Positions 1 through 13,500 of a stretch of 64,000 nt of DNA are shown in pieces. Numbering within the stretch: the stretch's first letter is position 1; each line of letters starts with the position of its first letter. The position numbers were made by a program, and so were the translations under genes. The notes beneath the pieces are model-generated. The model saw only the letters and a program-made list of their open reading frames with translations. It searched no databases and had not been told where the DNA came from. The stretch is from assembly GCF_963678635.1 (NCBI RefSeq), contig NC_087062.1, positions 80,355,200 through 80,419,199 of the forward strand. The letters run 5' to 3'. This DNA comes from Symsagittifera roscoffensis (lineage: Eukaryota; Xenacoelomorpha; Acoela; Convolutidae).

Positions 1-3000
1 ACACTATTCCATTTGTGGAGGCAGCAGGAAAACCTGCTTCACTATGTGAATGGTACTAAAAAACTATCAAATTTGGATCATAACCGACTGTCCTTGTACA
101 AAGACAAGAGTAATTAGACTAGTAATAATATTTTTTCATGGAGACAGCAGGTAGACCTGCTTCACTATGTGAAAGGTACTAAAAATTTATCAAATTGTAT
201 CATAGTCGACTGTCCTTGAACAAAAACAAGAGTAATTAGACTAGTAACAATAATGCATTCGCGGAGACAGCAGTTACATTTAATTCACGATAAGAGCGGA
301 ACTAAAAGAACTATTGACAAGGTATCATAGCTGACTGTCCTTGTACAAATACAAAAGTAATTAGACTAGTAACACTATTCCATTTGTGGAGGCAGCAGGA
401 AAACCTGCTTCACTATGTGAATGGAACTAAAAAACTATCAAATTTGTATCATAGCCGACTGTCCTTGTACAAAGACAAGAGTAATTAGACTAGTAATAAA
501 ATTTTTTCATGGAGACAGCAGGTAGACCTGCTTCACTATGTGAAAGGTACTAAAAATTTATCAAATTGTATCATAGTCGACTGTCCTTGAACAAAAACAA
601 GAGTAATTAGACTAGTAACAATAATGCATTCGCGGAGACAGCAGTTACACCTGCTTCACGATAAGAGCGGAAACAGTAAAAAAAACTATCATAAATGTAT
701 CATAGCCGACTTACCTTGTACAAATACAAGAGTAATTAGACTAGTAATAATATTCCATTCGTGGAGACAGCAGGTGAACCTGCTTCACTATGTGAATGGT
801 ACTAAAAAACTATCAAAGTTGTATCATAGTCGACTGTCCTTGAACAAATACAAGAGTAACTACACTAGTAACAAAAATGCATTCGCGGATACAGCAGGTA
901 CATCTGCTTCACGATAGAGCGGAACTAAAAAACTATCGAAAATGTATCATAACCGATTGTCCTTGTACGAATACAAGAGTAATTAGACTAGTAACAATAT
1001 TCCATTCGTGGAGACAGCTGGTGAACCAGCTCCACTATGTGAATGGTACTAAAAACTATCAAAGTTGTTTCATAGTCGACTTTCCTTGAAGAAATACAAG
1101 AGTAATTAGACTAGTAATAATATTTTTTCATGGAGACAGCAGGTAGACCTGCTTCACTATGTGAAAGGTACTAAAAATATATCAAAATTGTATCATGGTC
1201 GACTGTCCTTGAACAAAAACAAGAGTAATTAGACTTGTAACAATAATGCATTCGCGGAGACAGCAGTTACACCTGCTTCACGATAAGAGCGGAAATAGTA
1301 AAAAACTATCAAAAATGTATCATAGCCGACTGACCTTGTACAAATACAAGAGTAATTAGACTAGTAATAATACTCCATTCGTGGAGACAGCAGGTGAACC
1401 TGCATCACTATGTGAATGGTACTAAAAACTATCAAAGTTGTATCAAAGTCGACAGTCCTTGAACAAAAACAAGAAAAATTAGACTAGTAACAATAATGCA
1501 TTCGCGAAGACAGCAATTAAACCTGTTTCACTATGCGAATGGTACTAAAAACTATCAAAAATGTATCATAGCCGACTGACCTTGTACAAATATATGAGTA
1601 ATTAGACTAGTAATAATATTCCATTCGTGGAGACAGCAGGTAAACCTGCTTCACTTGGTGAATGGTACTAAAAAAATATCGAAGTTGTATCATAGTCGAC
1701 TGTCCTTGAACAAATACAAGAGTAACTAGACTAGTAACAATAATGCATTCGCGGAGACAACAGGTACACCTGCTTCACGATAAGAGCGGAACTAAAAAAC
1801 TATCGAAAATGTATCATAGCCAACTGTCCTTGTACAAATACAAGAGTAATTAGACTAGCCACAATATTCCATTCAAGTAGACAGCAGGTGAACCTGCGTC
1901 ACTGTGTGAATGGTACTAAAAACCATCAAAGTTGTTTCAAAGTCGACTGTCCTTGAACAAATACAAGAGTAATTAGACTAGTAACATTATTTCATTCGTA
2001 GAGACAGCAGGAAAACCTGTTCACTATGTGAATGCTACTATAAAACTATCAAAGTTGCATCATAGCCGACTGTCCTTGTACAAATACAAGAATAAGTAGA
2101 CCAGTAAAAATATTCCATTCGTGGAGACAGCAGGTAAACCTGCTTCACTATGTGAATGGTTCTAAGAAACTATCGAAGTTGTATCATAGTCGACTGTCCT
2201 TGAACAAATACAAGAGAAATTAGACTAGTAACAATAATGCATTCGCGGAGACAGCAGGTACACCTGCTTCACGATAAGAGCGGAACTATAAAAAATTATC
2301 GAAAAGGTATCATAGCCGACTGTCCTTGTACAAATACAAAAGTAATTAGACTAGTAACACTATTCCATTTGTGGAGACTGTAGAAAACCTGCTTCACTAT
2401 GTTAATGGTACTAAGAAAACTATCAAATTTGTATCATAGCCGACTGTCCTTGTACAAATACAAGAGTAATTAGACTAGTAATAATATTCCATTCGTGGAG
2501 ACAGCAGGTAGACCTGCTTCACTATGTGAATGGTACTAAAAACTATCGAAGTTGTATCATAGCCGACTGTCCTTGTACAAATACAAGAATAAGTAGACCA
2601 GTAATAATATTCCATTCGTGGAGACAGCAGGTAAACCTGCTTCACTATGTGAATGGTTCTAAGAAACTATCGAAGTTGTATCATAGTCGACTGTCCTTGA
2701 ACAAATACAAGAGAAATTAGACTAGTAACGATAATGCATTCGCGGAGACAGCAGGTACACCTGCTTCACGATAAGAGCGGAACTATAAAAAATTATCGAA
2801 AAGGTATCATAGCCGACTGTCCTTGTACAAATGCAAAAGTAATTAGACTAGTAACACTATTCCATTTGTGGAGACAGCAGAAAACCTGCTTCACTATGTT
2901 AATGGTACTAAGAAAACTATCAAATTTGTATCATAGCCGACTGTCCTTGAACAAATACAAGAGAAATTAGACTAGTAACAATAATGCATTCGCGGAGACA

Positions 3001-3476
3001 GCAGGTACACCTGCTTCACGATAAGAGCGGAACTATAAAAAATTATCGAAAAGGTATCATAGCCGACTGTCCTTGTACAAATACAAAAGTAATTAGACTA
3101 GTAACACTATTACATTTGTGGAGACAGCAGAAAACCTGCTTCACTATGTTAATGGTACTAAGAAAACTATCAAATTTGTATCATAGCCGACTGTCCTTGT
3201 ACAAATACAAGAGTAATTAGACTAGTAATAATATTCCATTCGTGGAGACAGCAGGTAGACCCGCTTCACTATGTGAATGGTACTAAAAACTATCGAAGTT
3301 GTATCATAGCCGACTGTCCTTGTACAAATACAAGAATAAGTAGACCAGTAATAATATTCCATTCGTGGAGACAGCAGGTAAACCTGCTTCACTATGTGAA
3401 TGGTTCTAAGAAACTATCGAAGTTGTATCATAGTCGACTGTCCTTGAACAAATACAAGAGAAATTAGACTAGTAAC

Positions 3477-6400
3477 GATAATGCATTCGCGGAGACAGCA
3501 GGTACACCTGCTTCACGATAAGAGTGGAACTATAAAAAATTATCGAAAAGGTATCATAGCCGACTGTCCTTGTACAAATGCAAAAGTAATTAGACTAGTA
3601 ACACTATTCCATTTGTGGAGACAGCAGAAAACCTGCTTCACTATGTTAATGGTACTAAGAAAACTATCAAATTTGTATCATAGCCGACTGTCCTTGTACA
3701 AAGACAAGAGTAATTAGACTAGTAATAATATTCCATTCGTGGAAACAGCAGGTAGACCTGCTTCACTATGTGAATGGTACTAAAAACTATCGAAGTTGTA
3801 TCAGAGTTGACTGTCCTTGAATAAATACAAGAGTAATTAGACTAGTAACAATAATGCATTCGCGAAGACAGCAATTAAACCTGCTTCACTATGCGAACGG
3901 AACTGAAAAACTATCGAAAATTTTATCATAGCCGACTGTCCTTGTACAAATACAAGAATAATTAGACTAGTAACAATATTCCATTCAAGTAGACAGCAGG
4001 TGAACCAGCTTCACTGTGTGAATGGTACTAAAAACTATCAAAGTTGTTTCAAAGTCGACTGTCCTTGAACAAATACAAGAGTAATTAGACTAGTAACATT
4101 ATTTCATTAGTAGAGACAGCAGGAAAACCTGCTTCACTATGTGAATGCTACTATAAAACTATCAAAGTTGCATCATAGCCGACTGTCCTTGTACAAATAC
4201 AAGAATAAGTAGACCAGTAATAATATTCCATTCGTGGAGACAGCAGGTAAACCTGCTTCACTATGTGAATGGTTCTAAGAAACTATCGAAGTTGTATCAT
4301 AGTCGACTGTCCTTGAACAAATGCAAGAAAAATTAGACTAGTAACGATAATGCATTCGCGGAGACAGCAGGTACACCTGCTTCACGATAAGAGCGGAACT
4401 ATGAAAAATTATCGAAAAGGTATCATAGCCGACTGTCCTTGTACAAATACAAAAGTAATTAGACTAGTAACACTATTCCATTTGTGGAGACAGCAGAAAA
4501 CCTGCTTCACTATGTTAATGGTACTAAGAAAACTATCAAATTTGTATCATAGCCAACTGTCCTTGTACAAAGACAAGAGTAATTAGACTAGTAATAATAT
4601 TCCATTCGTGGAGACAGCAGAAAACCTGCTTCACTATGTTAATGGTACTAAGAAAACTATCAAATTTGTATCATAGCCGACTGTCCTTGTACAAAGACAA
4701 GAGTAATTAGACTAGTAATAATATTCCATTCGTGGAGACAGCAGGTAGACCTGCTTCACTATGTGAATGGTACTAAAAACTATCGAAGTTGTATCATAGC
4801 CGACTGTCCTTGTACAAATACAAGAATAATTAGACTAGTAACAATATTCCATTCAAGTAGACAGCAGGTGAACCTGCGTCACTGTGTGAATGGTACTAAA
4901 AACTATCAAAGTTGTTTCAAAGTCGACTGTCCTTGAACAAATACAAAAGTAATTAGACTAGTAACACTATTCCATTTGTGGAGACAGCAGAAAACCTGCT
5001 TCACTATGTTAATGGTACTAAGAAAACTATCAAATTTGTATCATAGCCGACTGTCCTTGTACAAAGACAAGAGTAATTAGACTAGTAATAATATTCCATT
5101 CGTGGAGACAGCAGGTAAACCTGCTTCACTATGTGAATGGTTCTAAGAAAATATCGAAGTTGTATCATAGTCGACTGTCCTTGAACAAATACAAGAGAAA
5201 TTAGACTAGTAACGATAATGCATTCGCGGAGACAGCAGGTACACCTGCTTCACGATAAGAGCGGAACTATAAAAAATTATCGAAAAGGTATCATAGCCGA
5301 CTGTCCTTGTACAAATACAAAAGTAATTAGACTAGTAACACTATTCCATTTGTGGAGACAGCAGAAAACCTGCTTCACTATGTTAATGGTACTAAGAAAA
5401 CTATCAAATTTGTATCATAGCCGACTGTCCTTGTACAAAGACAAGAGTAATTAGACTAGTAATAACATTCCATTCGTGGAGACAGCAGGTAGACCTGCTT
5501 CACTATGTGAATGGTACTAAAAACTATCGAAGTTGTATCAGAGTTGACTGTCCTTGAATAAATACAAGAGTAATTAGACTAGTAACAATAATGCATTCGC
5601 GAAGACAGCAATTAAACCTGCTTCACTATGCGAACGGAACTGAAAAACTATCGAAAATTTTATCATAGCCGACTGTCCTTGTACAAATACAAGAATAATT
5701 AGACTAGTGACAATATTCCATTCAAGTAGACAGCAGGTGAACCTGCGTCACTGTGTGAATGGTACTAAAAACTATCAAAGTTGTTTCAAAGTCGACTGTC
5801 CTTGAACAAATACAAGAGTAATTAGACTAGTAACATTATTTCATTAGTAGAGACAGCAGGAAAACCTGCTTCACTATGTGAATGCTACTATAAAACTATC
5901 AAAGTTGCATCATAGCCGACTGTCCTTGTACAAATACAAGAATAAGTAGACCAGTAATAATATTCAATTCGTGGAGACAGCAGGTAAACCTGTTTCACTA
6001 TGTGAATGGTTCTAAGAAACTATCGAAGTTGTATCATAGTCGACTGTCCTTGAACAAATGCAAGAGAAATTAGACTAGTAACGATAATGCATTCGCGGAG
6101 ACAGCAGATACACCTGCTTCACGATAAGAGCGGAACTATAAAAAATTATCGAAAAGGTATCATAGCCGACTGTCCTTGTACAAATACAAAAGTAATTAGA
6201 CTAGTAACACTATTCCATTTGTGGAGACAGCAGAAAACCTGCTTCACTATGTTAATGGTACTAAGAAAACTATCAAATTTGTATCATAGCCGACTGTCCT
6301 TGTACAAAGACAAGAGTAATTAGACTAGTAATAATATTCCATTCGTGGAGACAGCAGGTAGACCTGCTTCACTATGTGAATGGTACTAAAAACTATCGAA

Positions 6401-7435
6401 GTTGTATCAGAGTTGACTGTCCTTGAATAAATACAAGAGTAATTAGACTAGTAACAATAATGTATTCGCGAAGACAGCAATTAAACCTGCTTCACTATGC
6501 GAACGGAACTGAAAAACTATCGAAAATTTTATCATAGCCGACTGTCCTTGTACAAATACAAGAATAATTAGACTAGTGACAATATTCCATTCAAGTAGAC
6601 AGCAGGTGAACCTGCGTCACTGTGTGAATGGTACTAAAAACTATCAAAGTTGTTTCAAAGTCGACTGTCCTTGAACAAATACAAGAGTAATTAGACTAGT
6701 AACATTATTTCATTAGTAGAGACAGCAGGAAAACCTGCTTCACTATGTAAATGCTACTATAAAACTATCAAAGTTGCATCATAGCCGACTGTCCTTGTAC
6801 AAATACAAGAATAAGTAGACCAGTAATAATATTCCATTCGTGGAGACAGCAGGTAAACCTGTTTCACTATGTGAATGGTTCTAAGAAACTATCGAAGTTG
6901 TATCATAGTCGACTGTCCTTGAACAAATGCAAGAGAAATTAGACTAGTAACGATAATGCATTCGCGGAGACAGCAGATACACCTGCTTCACGATAAGAGC
7001 GGAACTATAAAAAATTATCAAAAAGGTATCATAGCCGACTGTCCTTGTACAAATACAAAAGTAATTAGACTAGTAACACTATTCCATTTGTGGAGACAGC
7101 AGAAAACCTGCTTCACTATGTTAATGGTACTAAGAAAACTATCAAATTTGTATCATAGCCGACTGTCCTTGTACAAAGACAAGAGTAATTAGACTAGTAA
7201 TAATATTCCATTCGTGGAGACAGCAGGTAGACCTGCTTCACTATGTGAATGGTACTAAAAACTATCGAAGTTGTATCAGAGTTGACTGTCCTTGAATAAA
7301 TACAAGAGTAATTAGACTAGTAACAATAAAGCATTCGCGAAGACAGCAATTAAACCTGCTTCACTATGCGAACGGAACTGAAAAACTATCGAAAATTTTA
7401 TCATAGCCGACTGTCCTTGTACAAATACAAGAATA
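3477..7435. repeat. Higher-order repeat, 869 bp (7 monomers)
   Basis: A marked monomer (ATGCATTCGCGG followed by CACGATAAGAG) recurs at 3481, 4350, 5218, 6087 and 6956, spacings 869, 868, 869 and 869. Between 3481 and 4350 I count seven monomers of distinguishable type, so the homogenised unit is a 7-mer. The 4350-5218 unit has the same length but partly different monomer types, as expected after unequal exchange. Before 3481 a related 6-mer spacing of 747 bp (2526 to 3273) is visible. Confidence 0.85.
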
Positions 7436-10400
7436 ATTAGACTAATAATATTCCATTCGTGGAGACAGCAGGTAAACCTGCTTCAATATGTGAATGGTAC
7501 TAAAAACTATCGAAGTTGTATCAGAGTTGACTGTCCTTGAATAAATACAAGAGTAATTAGACTAGTAACAATAATGCATTCGCGAAGACAGCAATTAAAC
7601 CTGCTTCATTATGCGAATGGTACTAAAAACTATCAAAGTTATATCATAGTCGACTGTCCTTGAACAAATACAAGAGTATTTAGACTAAAAACATAATTCC
7701 ATTCGTGGAGACAGCAGGTAAACCTGCTTCACTATGTGACTGGTTCTAAAAACTATCGAAGTTGTATCAGAGTTGACTGTCCTTGAACAAACACAAGAAT
7801 AATTCGACTGATAACAATAATGCATTCGCGAAGACAGCAATTTATGCGAATTGTACTAAAAACTATCGAAGTTGTATCAGAGTTGACTGTCCTTAAACAA
7901 ATACAAGAGTAATTAGACTAGTAACAATAATGCATTCGCGAAGACAGCAATTAAACCTGCTTCACTATGCGAATGGTACTAAAAACTATCAAAGTTGTAT
8001 CACAGTCGACAGTCCTTGAACAAAAACAAGAAAAATTAGACTAGTAACAATAATGCATTCGCGAAGATAGCAATTAAACCTGCTTCACTATGCGAATTGT
8101 ACTAAAAACTATCAAAAATGTATCATAGCCGACTGACCTTGTACAAATATATGAGTAATTAGACTAGTAATAATATTCCATTCCTGGAGACAGCAGGTAA
8201 ACCTGCTTCACTTGATGAATGGTACTAAAAAAACTATCGAAGTTGTATCAGAGTTGACTGTCCTTGAATAAATACAAGAGTAATTAGACTAGTAACAATA
8301 ATGCATTCGCGAAGACAGCAATTAAACCTGCTTCACTTGGTGAATGGTACTAAAAAAACTATCGAAGTTGTATCATAGTCGACTGTCCTTGAACAAATAC
8401 AAGAGTAACTAGACTAGTAACAATAATGCATTCGCGGAGACAACAGGTACACCTGCTTCACGATAAGAGCGGAACTAAAAAACTATCGAAAAAGTATCAT
8501 AGCCAACTGTCCTTGTACAAATACAAGAGTAATTACACTAGTAACAATATTCCATTCAAGTAGACAGCAGGTGAACCTGCGTCACTGTGTGAATGGTACT
8601 AAAAACTATCAAAGTTGTTTCAAAGTCGACTGTCCTTGAACAAATACAAGAGTAATTAGACTAGTAACAATAATGCATTCGCGAAGACAGCAATTAAACC
8701 TGCTTCACTTGGTGAATGGTACTAAAAAAACTATCGAAGTTGTATCATAGTCGACTGTCCTTGAACAAATACAAGAGTAACTAGACTAGTAACAATAATG
8801 CATTCGCGGAGACAACAGGTACACCTGCTTCACGATAAGAGCGGAACTAAAAAACTATCAAAAATGTATCATAGCCAACTGTCCTTGTACAAATACAAGA
8901 GTAATTACACTAGTAACAATATTCCATTCAAGTAGACAGCAGGTGAACCTGCGTCACTATGTGACTGGTTCTAAAAACTATCGAAGTTGTATCAGAGTTG
9001 ACTGTCCTTGAACAAACACAAGAATAATTCGACTAGTAACAATAATGAATTCGCGAAGACAGCAATTTATGCGAATTGTACTAAAAACTATCGAAGTTGT
9101 ATCAGAGTTGACTGTCCTTGAACAAATACAAGAGTAATTAGACTAGTAACAATAATGCCTTCGCGAAGACAGCAATTAAACCTGCTTCACTATGCGAATG
9201 GTACTAAAAACTATCAAAGTTGTATCATAGTCGACAGTCCTTGAACAAAAACAAGAAAAATTAGACTAGTAACAATAATGCATTCGCGAAGACAGCAATT
9301 AAACCTGCTTCACTATGCGAATGGTACTAAAAACTATCAAAAATGTATCATAGCCGACTGACCTTGTACAAATATATGAGTAATTAGACTAGTAATAATA
9401 TTCCATTCCTGGTGAATGGTACTAAAAAAACTATCGAAGTTGTATCAGAGTTGACTGTCCTTGAACAAATACAAGAGTAATTAGACTAGTAACAATAATG
9501 CATTCGCGAAGACAGCAATTAAACCTGCTTCACTTGGTGAATGGTACTAAAAAAACTATCGAAGTTGTATCATAGTCGACTGTCCTTGAACAAATACAAG
9601 AGTAACTAGACTAGTAACAATAATGCATTCGCGGAGACAACAGGTACACCTGCTTCACGATAAGAGCGGAACTAAAAAACTATCGAAAATGTATCATAGC
9701 CAACTGTCCTTGTACAAATACAAGAGTAATTACACTAGTAACAATATTCCATTCAAGTAGACAGCAGGTGAACCTGCGTCACTATGTGAATGGTACTAAA
9801 AACTATCAAAGTTGTTTCAAAGTCGACTGTCCTTGAACAAATACAAGAGTAATTAGACTAGTAACATTATTTCATTCGTAGAGACAGCAGGAAAACCTGC
9901 TTCACTATGTGAATGGTTCTAAGAAACTATCGAAGTTGTATCATAGTCGACTGTCCTTGAACAAATACAAGAGAAATTAGACTAGTAACGATAATGCATT
10001 CGCGGAGACAGCAGGTACACCTGCTTCACGATAAGAGCGGAACTATAAAAACTATCGAAAAGGTATCATAGCCGACTGTCCTTGTACAAATACATAAGTA
10101 ATTAGACTAGTAACACTATTCCATTTGTGGAGACAGCAGAAAACCTGCTTCACTATGTTAATGGTACTAAGAAAACTATCAAATTTGTATCATAGCCGAC
10201 TGTCCTTGTACAAAGACAAGAGTAATTAGACTAGTAATAATATTCCATTCGTGGAGACAGCAGGTAGACCTGCTTCACTATGTGAATGGTACTAAAAATT
10301 TATCAAAATTGTATCATAGTCGACTGTCCTTGAACAAAAACAAGAGTTACTAGACTAGTAACAATAATGTATTCGCGGACACAGCAGTTACACCTGCTTC

Positions 10401-10539
10401 GCGATAAGAGCGGAAATATTAAAAAACTATCGAAAATGTACTATTGCCGACTGACCTGGTACAATCACAAGAGTAATTAGACTAGTAACAAAATTCCATT
10501 CGTGGAGACAGCAAGTAAACCTGCTTCATAGCTCACTGT

Positions 10540-13500
10540 CCTTGCCCACAGACTAGTAACAGAAATCCATTCGTGGAGACAGCAGGTGAACCTGCTTCAC
10601 ACGCAAATAATACAAAAAAAACTTAAAACAAAATTAAACTTTTGCCGACTGTCCTTGTACAAAAACAAAAATAATTAGACTCGTAACAAAATTTCATTCG
10701 CGGAGACAGCATGTACACCTGCTTCACTATGCGAACGTAAATGAAAAACTATCGAAAATTGTATCATAGCCGACTGTCCTTGTACAAATACAAGAATAAG
10801 TAGACTAGTAATAATATTCCATTCCTGGAGACAGCAGGTAAACCTGCTTCACTATGTGAATGGTACTAAAAAACTATCAAGTTGTATCAGAGTTGACTGT
10901 CCTTGATTAAATACAAAAGTAATTAGACTAGTAACAATAATGCACTCGCGAAGACAGCAATTAAACCTGCTTCACTATGTGAATGGTACTAAAAAACTAT
11001 CAAGTTGTATCATAGTCGACTGTCCTTGAACAAATACAAGAGTATTTAGACTAGTAACATTATTCCATTCGTGGAGACAGAAGGAAAACATGCTGCTTCA
11101 TAGCCCACTGTCCTTGCCCACAGACAAGTAAAAAAATCCATTCGTGGAGACAGGTGAGCCTTCTTCACAATGCAAATGTTACTGAAAATTAAAAAAAAAA
11201 TAAACCATTGCCGACTGTCCTTGTACAAAAACATGAATAATTAGAATAGTAACAGTATTCCATTCGCGGAGACAGCATGTACACCTGCTTCACTGTGCGA
11301 AAGGAAATGAAAAACTATCGAAAATTGCATCATAGCCGACTGTCCTTGCACAAATACAAGAAAAATTAGACAGCAGAAAAACCTGCTTCATAGCCCACTG
11401 AACTTGTCCAGACTTCATAGCCCACAGACTAGTAACAAAAACCCATTCGTGGAGACAGCAGGTGAACCTGCTTCACCATGCAAATGATACTAAAAAAACT
11501 AAAACAAAATTAAACTTTTGCCGACTGTCCTTGTACAAAAACAAAAGTAATTAGACTAGTAACAATAATGCATTCGCGAAGACAGCAATTAAACCGGCTT
11601 CACTATGCGAATGCTACTAAAAACTATCAAAGTTGTGTCATAGTCGACTGTCCTTGAACAAATACAAGACCAATTAGACTAGTAACATTATTCCATCCGT
11701 GGAGAAAAATGCTCCATAGCCCACTGTCGTTACCCACAGACTTCATAGCCCACATACTAGTAATAAAAATCCATTCGTAGAGACAGCAGGTGAACTTGTT
11801 TCACTATGCATGTAACTAAAAAAAAACTTAAAATTAATAACAAACCAATGCCGACTGTCCTTATACAAAAACAAAAAAAAAAGGATTAGTAACAATATTC
11901 CATTATATCATTATTCTATCCGTGGAGACAGCAGGAAAACCTGCTTCATAGCCCACTGTCCTTGCCCATAGACTTCATTGCCCACAGACTAGAGACAAAA
12001 ATCCATTCGTGGAGACAGCAGGTAAACCTGCTTCACTATGTGAATGGTACTAAAAAACTATCGAAGTTGTATCAGAGTTGATTGCCCTTGAACAAATACA
12101 AAAGTAATTAGACTAGTAACAATAATGCACTCGCGAAGACAGCAATTAAACCTGCTTCACTATGCACATGGTACTAAAAACTATCAAGGTTGTATCATAG
12201 TCGACTGTCCTTGAACAAATACAAGAGTATTTAGACTAGTAACATTATTCCATTCGTGGAGACAGAAGGAAAACATGCTGCTTCATAGCCCAATGTCCTT
12301 GCCCACAGACAAGTAAAAAAATCCATTCGTGGAGACAGCAGGTGAAACTGCTTCACCACGCAAATAATACAAAAAAAAACATAAAACAAAATTAAACTTT
12401 TGCCGACTGTCCTTGTACAAAAACAAAAATAATTAGACTCGTAACAAAATTTCATTCGCGGAGACAGCATGTAGGCCTGCTTCATTATGCGAACGTAAAT
12501 GAAAAACTATCGAAAATTGTATCATAGCCGACTGTCCTTGTACAAATACAAGAATAAGTAGACTAGTAATAATATTCCATTCCTGGAGACAGCAGGTAAA
12601 CCTGCTTCACTGTGTGAATGGTACTAAAAATCTATCAAGTTGTATCAGAGTTAACTGTCCTTGAACAAATACAAAAGTAATTAGACTAGTAACAATAAAG
12701 CACTCGCGAAGACAGCAATTAAACCTGCTTCACTATGCAAATGGTACTAAAAACTATCAAAGTTGTATCATAGTCGACTGTCCTTGAACAAATACAAGAG
12801 TATTTGGATTAGTAACATTATTCCCTTCGTGGAGACAGTAAGTAAACCTGCTTCATAGCCCACTGTCCTTGCCCACAGACTAGTAACAGAAATCCATTCG
12901 TGGAGACAGCAGGTGAACCTGCTTCACCACGCAAATAATACAAAAAAAACTTAGAACAAAATTAAACTTTTGCCGACTGTCCTTGTACAAAAACAAAAAT
13001 AATTAGACTCGTAACAAAATTTCATTCGCGGAGACAGCATGTAGGCCTGCTTCACTATGCGAACGTAAATGAAAAACTATCGAAAATTGTATCATAGCCG
13101 ACTGTCCTTGTACAAATACAAGAATAAGTAGACTAGTAATAATATTCCATTCCTGGAGACAGCAGGTAAACCTGCTTCACTGTGTGAATGGTACTAAAAA
13201 ACTATCAAGTTGTATCAGAGTTAACTGTCCTTGAACAAATAAAAAAGTAATTAGACTAGTAACAATAATGCACTCGCGAAGACAGCAATTAAACCTGCTT
13301 CACTATGCAAATGGTACTAAAAACTATCAAAGTTGTATCATAGCCGACTGTCCTTGTACAAATACAAGAATAAGTAGACTAGTAATAATATTCCATTCCT
13401 GGAGACAGCAGGTAAACCTGCTTCACTATGTGAATGGTACTAAAAAACTATCAAGTTGTATCAGAGTTGACTGTCCTTGATTAAATACAAAAGTAATTAG

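Noticed and set aside
624-7192. Series of 60-100-codon plus-strand ORFs (MHSRRQQVHLLHDKSG and similar)
   Set aside because: They recur with the satellite period, lie in unrelated frames of the same monomer, and change with indels; they are translations of repeat DNA.
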